Shown one piece after another: positions 58,711 through 64,000 of a DNA stretch of 64,000 bases (within the stretch, counting starts at the first letter, position 1; the number at the start of each line of letters is the position of its first letter). The stretch is from UBA935 sp031556725 (GTDB taxonomy: Bacteria > Bacillota > Clostridia > Lachnospirales > Lachnospiraceae). The DNA lies in the NCBI GenBank assembly GCA_031556725.1, contig JAVBSL010000001.1, positions 73,116 through 137,115 of the forward strand, in the 5' to 3' direction. Below the pieces are notes generated by a model. The model was not told the origin of the DNA. It saw only the letters and a list, made by a program, of their open reading frames with translations, and did no database searches. The translations under genes were made by a program, and so were the position numbers.

Positions 58711-61025
58711 ATGAGAGGTAAGAAAGTTTTATCGCTGGTATTGGCGGCTCTGTTGGCTGTGACTTTAGTACCAGTTGCGGGGCGCCGGTGTTTGCGGCAA
58801 CGGTTGATTATGGATTGTATTTTGCAGGTGTTGAATTTGGAGAAGAATACCGAGGGCTTTGGATGGATGAGAGCCTTGAAACTCCTTACACTGAAAATAC
58901 TGATAAGTGGTCAATTTCAGCGGATGGTACAACACTAATACTCAACGGTTTCAACTTCACTACTAGCGGTAGGTATGCATTGTCTATATTTGGTGGAAAT
59001 ATTGAGGCAAATGGAACAAATAACATTGCGAGTACTAATTCGAATGGTTATGGTATATATTCTGACGATAATAGCTCGCTTGTAATAAGCGGCACTGGTA
59101 CATTGAACTTGCAAGGTAATGAGGCGGCATTTGAGAGCCGGTGCAATCCCACCATTAACGGTGCGACTATCACGGGCACTAAGGATGAGAATCCAAAGAC
59201 GACTGCTCAGGTATTTAACTATTCATCCCCCAAACGCAGTATTTTTCTTTCTGCAACAATAGAATCAGGAGGTGCAGTTGAACTAAATCGCTGCAAAGAT
59301 GTCACTATCTCGTTTGTCAGTGGTGACACTTACAGTGTCAACGGTAAAATAACCGGTAGCGATACGGCCGGCGCAGGAATTGCGGGTGCAACAGTTCAGC
59401 TTAAAAGCGGCGGCAGTAATTCGGGTAGCTCGGTAACTACAGATACAAATGGTGACTACACTATTTCGGATGTTGCAAACGGCACATACACCATAGATGT
59501 TTCAAAAACGGGATATGATAACGGTACAATTGCATCTTTCAGCGTTACCAGCGCAAATGTGACGGGCAAGAATTTGATGCTGACAAAATCGGCTGCTCCT
59601 ACTTACACGGTCACTTTGACGGTCAACAAGGACGGTAGCAATAATGGGTGGGCTCACGGCAAGACGTTTTACCTGTATCAGAGTGGTTCATCGCAATACA
59701 CCGGCACTGGTGCAGGCGGCACAGTCACTTTCTCCACGGTGGCTAATGGTACATATGACATATACGATGGTACAACAGACACTGGTGTTGATGTAACGGT
59801 AAACAGTGTGGCAGCGAGTGCTACACTTGACTATTACACCGTACAATTTGCAGTTATAAGTAATTCACCGGCAGCAGGATCTACAATTTCTGCTACATAC
59901 AACAGTTCGGTAATCACCACCGGAGATATAGTCTTAGGTGGCAAAACGCTTATCATTACCGCCGTGGGTGCAGGCGCCACCAGCTATACTTATGCTTGGA
60001 CAGGAGCTGGTACAAACAGCGAGACATCCGCTGCATTGACTAAGACAAATCTTGCAGAGAAAGTGAATGCAACATGTACTGTTACCGGCGGTAATGACCC
60101 TGCCTACACTCTTACTGTCACAGGAGCCAATGGTACAGTGACTGGTGGTGGCAGCTACACATCAGGACAAGAAGTATCCATTACAGCAACCCCTGATAAT
60201 GGTTACAGCTTTAACGGCTGGATTTCATCAAACGGCGGTACGTTTGCTAATGAAAGCAGTGCAAGTACCACATTTACTATGCCCGGTAACGCCACTACAG
60301 TAACTGCCGGTTTTATCAGTAATCCAGGTGGTGCGCCAGTTATCACGACTACCAGCCTTGCAAATGGGACAGTTGGTAGAACATATAGCCAAACACTTAC
60401 AGCGACTGGAGATGCTACTATTACATGGAGCACTGTCAGTGGAAGTGGAGATTTACCTGCCGGACTTACTCTCAATTCTGATGGAACTATTACCGGTACA
60501 CCGGAAGCATTAGGTACGAGTACTTTCGATGTAAAGGCTGTAAACAGTGTAGGAAATGACACCAAAACTCTTTCGATTACGATCGCAGCCGTTCCACCAA
60601 AGCAGGAAGAAACCGTTCACAGGCATGAGCACAATTATCAATGGATTATAATAACAGATGCCAGCTTGAATACAGATGGAATAGAGCAATATAAATGTTC
60701 TTGCGGTGATGTAAAAGAAACACTGATTATTTCGGCAACACAGGTATATATAAAGGGATTATATGGGGAAATCAAAGATACCGCAGAAGGTGCTTTGGTT
60801 GATTATGACTCCGGCAGATGGACCGGGATCACTGATAAAGTAATCAAAATGCTGGCGGAAAGACCGGATGTAATCGTTAAGCTAACCTTTGAATATAAGA
60901 ACGAAAGGTATACCTTTACTTTGCCGGCCGGAACTTCTTATGAAGCATTATTGCAGGATGAGGAAACCTATTATGGATTCTTTACCTTCTGTAAGCTATT
61001 AGGAATACCTGTAAGCAAATTGTAA
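58711..61025 (+). CDS. Large secreted repeat protein, frameshifted after the signal peptide
   Basis: The ATG at 58711 (GGAGG upstream) begins a good signal peptide (RGKKVLSLVLAALLAVTLVPVA). The frame then leaves the body at a GGGG run (58779-58782). One extra G would read VAGAPVFAATVDYG, restoring a VFA-A cleavage site and about 770 residues. The body has a parallel-repeat-like region (about 60-190), a carboxypeptidase-regulatory-like module (GAGIAGATVQLKSGG), a further SpaA-like module, an InlB/Listeria-type repeat (VTGGGSYTSGQEVSITATPDNGYSF) and a He_PIG Ig-like module (AGLTLNSDGTITGTPEALG). No LPXTG or S-layer motif is seen. It follows the two-component pair. Confidence 0.8.
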
Positions 61026-61061
61026 TCAACTGATATATTGAGTGTCATTAAAATACACGAA

Positions 61062-61096
61062 GGGTGTCCAAAGTTAAAAGTTCGGGCACCCTCATT
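61062..61096 (+). terminator. Intrinsic terminator
   Basis: GGGTGTCC (61062-61069) pairs with GGGCACCC (61084-61091; one G-T), followed by TCATTTT. Confidence 0.7.
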
Positions 61097-61166
61097 TTAT
61101 CTGCAATTATTATACTAGATTTTTAAACTTTGTGATTTTATAAATTTTTTATATTTGTAGTATGTC

Positions 61167-62006
61167 TTATGCTTTTATATATTTTTGATTTCGACTACTA
61201 GACTTATCAGGAAGGGTCATTTTTAAACGTCCAGATGCTAAGAGCGGTTTTAAAATTCTGTTTCTAAAATGTGTACGACTGCTAATACCAATGTATGCTT
61301 GCATTTCATCCCTTGTTCTGGCAGTAGAACAATAATTAATCAACAGTGCTATTCGTTTTTCATGGTCTGTATCATGGTCTGTAACATGAGCTGTATCTTG
61401 GTCTGTAACATGGACTGTATCAACATCTACACTATAATTGACATTTTTTAAAACCACACGAAAATCAGAAGGTGTTGAATGAAACTCAGGCTGCAATTGC
61501 TCGGTATATCCGGGAAGTTTAGCAGTTTCACTCAATATTTTTTTAAGACCACTACCACGGCGTTCCATATATTTCATCCGGTGAAATAAATCAGCAATCA
61601 CCGGATTTCGGCGTACTGATCCAATGGAATCTATGTCATATTCCTGAATGGTACCACCCTCAAACATTCCGCGGGGTGACTGGATTTCCAAACGGTTATC
61701 ATACATATCAATATGAATTTCACTACCGGTGACAATATAATCACGATGTATTAGCGCATTTACCAAAGCCTCGGTCACCGCCCGGTCTGCATAGTCCGGT
61801 TTGTCTACACGATACATAGCCTCTTCCATTCCAACGAGTACAGAAAATTCTGGAATTGAATAATCAGCTTTATAGTAATAAGGTGTGGTACGGCCAGCAG
61901 AAACTGATAAAATCAGAATATCCTTATCTTTTTCCTGACTTGCAGTAAGAACATTTTGATAAAGAGCAAAGTGCGTGAAACCCACAAGCTCAGCGCTGCT
62001 GAGCAT
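61167..62006 (-). pseudogene. 5'-truncated AlbA/Schlafen-type ATP-binding protein
   Basis: A 279-codon frame matching the C-terminal two thirds of AlbA_2 DNA-binding / RecG-like ATP-binding proteins: RAVTEALVNALIHRDYIVTGSEIHIDMYDNRLEIQSPRGMF (HATPase_c_4 type ATP site, about 75-115) and RRNPVIADLFHRMKYMERRGSGLKKI. A C-terminal winged-helix tail follows a His/Asp-rich stretch made by a 12-base tandem repeat. The N-terminal AlbA domain (about 150-200 residues in full members) is missing, and no good ribosome binding site precedes the ATG. It is probably non-functional, though a short product is possible. Confidence 0.7.
61361..61420. repeat. 12-base tandem repeat, five units
   Basis: Five imperfect copies of CATGGTCTGTAW (61361-61372, 61373-61384, 61385-61396, 61397-61408, 61409-61420; W = A or T), in frame in the AlbA-type gene. 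Each adds four residues such as VTDQ or DTAH, giving a linker rich in Asp, Thr and His. Confidence 0.85.
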
Positions 62007-62088
62007 TTTATAAAGGTTTCACAAATTTTAATAAAAACATTAGCACTCATCTCTTGTTACAATGGAGTGACTTTCGTCTTACGGTATC

Positions 62089-62130
62089 AGGTCTCGTAAA
62101 TGGCTTAAAATAGGCATTTGCGGGACCTTT
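62089..62130 (+). terminator. Terminator-like hairpin
   Basis: AGGTCTCGTAAATG pairs with CATTTGCGGGACCT (G-T pairs) around a 12-base loop, followed by TTT and a further CTTTTT. Confidence 0.6.
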
Positions 62131-62152
62131 TACTTTTTGCCAGGTGGTGTCT

Positions 62153-62356
62153 ATGAGTGTCATTTTTCTTTCAAATGGTGTAAAAAATGGTGTAAAATTT
62201 GAATATGTGAAAGAATATTCATAAAAACCGATAACAAAAAGACAGTTTTCAAATCTGCGGGAAGCCTTTTGCCAGGCTGATGAAGCGCTGGATGAGGATG
62301 TTAAGGAGGAACAGCGTAAAATTCAGGAAGCAAGAGATTTGTGGCACTTTTTTTAG
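62153..62356 (+). pseudogene. Decayed short frame of unknown origin
   Basis: From ATG 62153 a frame reads MSVIFLSNGVKNGVKFEYV and is stopped by TAA at 62222. The same frame continues with KPITKRQFSNLREAFCQADE, then an acidic helix-like tail ending ARDLWHFF at 62356. The composition of the second part looks coding. I do not recognise the parent family; it could be a remnant of a mobile-element or restriction-type gene. Confidence 0.35.
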
Positions 62357-62484
62357 GGATATGCTATATTAATATTAAGCCTAGCAATATGGGAACATAA
62401 TATGTAAAAGATGTATTTTTGAAGGTTTTACTAATTTCAGCATATAGATGTACCAGGGATATTTTAGGAAAAATGGTTTATATT

Positions 62485-62513
62485 GAATTTGTCAGACAGT
62501 GTCTGACAAATTC
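62485..62513. promoter_or_regulatory. Perfect 14-bp-arm palindrome upstream of the DUF1016 gene
   Basis: GAATTTGTCAGACA (62485-62498), a single G, and TGTCTGACAAATTC (62500-62513). It ends 14 bases before the start codon, so it can act as an operator or as an mRNA hairpin covering the ribosome binding site. A near-copy occurs inside the gene at 62815-62841. Confidence 0.85.
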
Positions 62514-62527
62514 AAGAAAGGAAATAT

Positions 62528-63541
62528 ATGAACGAGATCACCTCAAATACTATGTTGGAGAATTTAATAATAAATATTGAAAACACAGTAGAAAAAGCAA
62601 AGGAGCAACTGGCTGGTTGCATCAATAGTACTATGACAGAAACGTACTGGCTGATTGGAAAGTATATTGTAGAGTCTGAACAAGATGGCAATATAAAAGC
62701 AGTCTATGGAAGTAAATTACTGACTACATTATCCAAAGAATTAACCCTGCGCCTTGGCAGAGGTTTTAGCCGGCCTAATATTAATAATATGAGAAAATTT
62801 TATTTAAGATATCCAATTTGTCAGAACGTGTCTGACAAATTAAGTTGGTCGCATATTTGTGAACTGATTAAAATTGACGATGATTTAGAAAGAAGTTTTT
62901 ATGAAAAGCAATCCGTAAATGAAAAGTGGGGTGTAAGGGAATTACAACGCCAAATGGATTCAGCACTCTTTTTGCGATTAGCGATGAGCCGGGATAAAGA
63001 AGGAATATTGGCTTTGGCACATGAAGGAATCGAGATTCAAAAACCGGAAGATATTATTAAGGATACGTATACACTGGAGTTTTTAAATATGCCAGAATTG
63101 GAGCAGTATACGGAAGGAGATTTAGAACAACGAATTATCGATAACCTTCAAGTATTTTTGCTGGAACTTGGAAAGGGATTTACCTTTGTGGGTCGCCAAT
63201 ATAAAATCACTATTAATAATGTTCACTACCATGTGGATATCGTGTTTTATCATCGTATTTTAAAATGCTTTGTGCTGATTGATTTAAAGAAAAATGCTGT
63301 AAAACATGAAGATATCGGGCAAATGAATACGTATCTTGGTTATTTTGCGATTGAAGAAAATATGCCAGATGATAATCCACCAATAGGAATAATCTTGAGT
63401 AAGAATAAGGATGAATTACTTGTTGAATATGCGACTTATGGAATGGACAGTAATTTATTTGTTTCAAAGTATGAATTATATCTGCCAAACAGAAAAGAAC
63501 TAGAGAGGTTGGTTTATAATATTATAAATGAAAATAAGTGA
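62528..63541 (+). CDS. DUF1016 (YhcG-type) PD-(D/E)XK nuclease-domain protein
   Basis: A 337-residue protein of the YhcG family. The N-terminal DUF1016_N helical domain has TYWLIGKYIVESEQDG, LTLRLGRGFSRPNINNMRKFY and KLSWSHICELI. The C-terminal nuclease domain has HVDIVFYHRILKCFVLIDLKK, where the aspartate of VDI and the D-L-K form the D...(D/E)xK pattern. Family members are often linked to restriction-modification or mobile elements; here no modification gene is present, so it is an orphan. AAAGGAA precedes the ATG. It lies in an accessory region with decayed genes on both sides. Confidence 0.92.
   Translation: MNEITSNTMLENLIINIENTVEKAKEQLAGCINSTMTETYWLIGKYIVESEQDGNIKAVYGSKLLTTLSKELTLRLGRGFSRPNINNMRKFYLRYPICQNVSDKLSWSHICELIKIDDDLERSFYEKQSVNEKWGVRELQRQMDSALFLRLAMSRDKEGILALAHEGIEIQKPEDIIKDTYTLEFLNMPELEQYTEGDLEQRIIDNLQVFLLELGKGFTFVGRQYKITINNVHYHVDIVFYHRILKCFVLIDLKKNAVKHEDIGQMNTYLGYFAIEENMPDDNPPIGIILSKNKDELLVEYATYGMDSNLFVSKYELYLPNRKELERLVYNIINENK
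62815..62841. repeat. Intragenic near-copy of the upstream palindrome
   Basis: AATTTGTCAGA (62815-62825), five bases, TCTGACAAATT (62831-62841). It matches the upstream palindrome at 25 of 27 positions; only two central bases differ. It encodes part of the ICQNVSDKL segment, just before the conserved SWSH motif. Confidence 0.85.
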
Positions 63542-63729
63542 TTTTATACGTTATTAGGCCTTGAAAAGGGTGGAAACGAGCGTTTGTGGGAGCTTTAAAG
63601 CCATACACTACACAGTACACAATTTTTCGAGAGATTTTTCATAAAATACTAAAAAGATTAGTGGAGGGTCGGTTTCTGTGAAAACATGGAAACCAACTTT
63701 TAATTTTTTTATTAAAGGTTAGCCAGAAG

Positions 63730-63750
63730 GCGTAGAGATACGCTTTTTTT
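63730..63750 (+). terminator. Small intrinsic terminator
   Basis: GCGTA (63730-63734), GAGA loop, TACGC (63739-63743), then seven T residues. Confidence 0.7.
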
Positions 63751-63768
63751 GTGCGAAAGGAGGAAACG

Positions 63769-63856
63769 ATGCAACAATACTTTTATTTCTGACCTGACAG
63801 AAGCGGTGCAAAAACGAATGAAGCAACAGCAGTGGCAGAAAGAGGTCAGTATTTGA
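63769..63856 (+). pseudogene. Frameshifted short ORF
   Basis: AGGAGG precedes the ATG at 63769, but the frame stops after seven codons. One base out of phase, the sequence reads TFISDLTEAVQKRMKQQQW to a stop at 63854-63856. An insertion near 63772-63778 would explain it. The short helical product resembles small proteins of integrative conjugative elements, but I cannot name the family. Confidence 0.4.
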
Positions 63857-63951
63857 AGAATGAAGTACCACACCTTTGACTTTTGTAGAAAGTGCGGCTT
63901 TAAGCCGACACTCCCATATGCTTCGCTTGACTACCCCCTGTCAGGAACCGG

Positions 63952-64000
63952 AAGGCCTGTCAAGCACTTTCGGCTAGGACTAAAGTGCTTGACAGGCCTT
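63952..64000. repeat. Perfect 19-bp inverted repeat at the right edge
   Basis: The arm at 63952-63970 (AAGGCCTGTCAAGCACTTT) is the exact complement of 63982-64000, with an 11-base loop. It may be a terminator, an operator or an end of a mobile element; sequence beyond the window is needed. Confidence 0.85.

Larger units (their letters stand above)
62007..62527. other. 521-base gap with hairpin, decayed ORF and palindrome
   Basis: No intact gene. It contains the terminator-like hairpin, a decayed frame and the DUF1016 palindrome, each listed separately. The rest (62357-62484) is AT-rich and must hold the DUF1016 promoter, which I could not place. Confidence 0.6.
63542..64000. other. 459-base right edge without an intact gene
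   Basis: Contains a strong small terminator, a frameshifted short ORF with a perfect ribosome binding site, and the terminal inverted repeat. A short frame from ATG 63860 (KYHTFDFCRKCGFKP) stays open to the edge but runs through the inverted repeat and is unlikely to be a gene. The composition and debris suggest the margin of an integrated element. Confidence 0.5.

Noticed and set aside
58600..58938. Separate 112-codon gene ahead of the secreted protein
   Set aside because: Only its signal-peptide part is coding-like; after 58782 the frame is the wrong phase of the repeat protein.
61361..61420. CRISPR array
   Set aside because: The five units are 12 bases, contiguous, without spacers, and in frame inside a gene.
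63860..64000. Short zinc-finger-like ORF (CRKCGFKP) open to the edge
   Set aside because: It runs through a perfect inverted repeat, has no ribosome binding site and shows no family similarity.

Overview
The window reads as a chromosomal stretch from a low-to-mid-GC, Gram-positive, anaerobic Clostridia-type bacterium, most likely a Lachnospiraceae relative. This is an inference from family content: a YtvI-type spore-associated permease, FapA/DUF342, a histidine-less HPr paralogue, a TM1266-type hydrogenase-system regulator, the radical SAM/UDG-like DNA repair pair, a GH65 phosphorolytic sugar operon, and strong AGGAGG-type ribosome binding sites throughout. No rRNA, tRNA, CRISPR array or intact insertion sequence was seen.

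Layout. 1-3 kb: the tail of a VIT-like protein with an LSEP-type C-terminal anchor, facing a minus-strand pair (TM1266-like regulator plus ECF S component) whose leader carries a hairpin and a terminator, then a membrane-anchored GH25 lysozyme. 3-12 kb: a core proteostasis block (tig, clpP, clpX, lon) running into engB, a YtvI-like permease, truA and a VanZ-like protein. 12-21 kb: an unrecognised protein with its own promoter, an aldose epimerase and flavoprotein pair, FapA, a radical SAM/UDG-like pair behind a promoter carrying two LexA-like boxes, an HPr-like protein, and a helicase fused to a RecB-type nuclease. Two perfect DnaA boxes lie in the gap after the helicase.

21-28.7 kb: a GH13 enzyme and then regulator-led modules: GntR with an ABC exporter, a MerR/TipAS protein, PadR with HAAS/DUF4097/YccF/PspC membrane proteins, and a second ECF S component. 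Each regulator lies behind a clear promoter, and the GntR and PadR ones overlap large inverted repeats. 29-38 kb: a chemoreceptor beside a degenerate YesN-like regulator, an acyltransferase cluster containing deletion remnants, an HD-GYP response regulator and small stress genes.

38-52 kb is a carbohydrate island: LacI regulator, lipoprotein binding protein, two permeases, a GH65 phosphorylase and beta-phosphoglucomutase. A PAP2 phosphatase, a conventional GH3 enzyme and a membrane-anchored, domain-permuted GH3 enzyme follow. The likely logic is import of a glucoside, phosphorolysis to beta-glucose 1-phosphate, and isomerisation to glucose 6-phosphate. No transporter ATPase is encoded locally.

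52-64 kb is more accessory: a MarR/NmrA pair, a second chemoreceptor, a mosaic ORF assembled from unrelated gene fragments, a LytS-like kinase with a SARP-like response regulator, a large secreted repeat protein whose signal peptide is separated from the body by a one-base frameshift, a 5'-truncated AlbA-type ATPase, a DUF1016 nuclease with one palindrome upstream and a near-copy inside the gene, and degraded sequence ending in a perfect 19-bp inverted repeat at the right edge. I cannot name a wholly new system with confidence. The observations most worth checking are the SOS-controlled repair pair, the DUF1016 palindromes, the mosaic ORF, the signal-peptide frameshift, the nuclease-helicase fusion and the unassigned leader near 2.2 kb.
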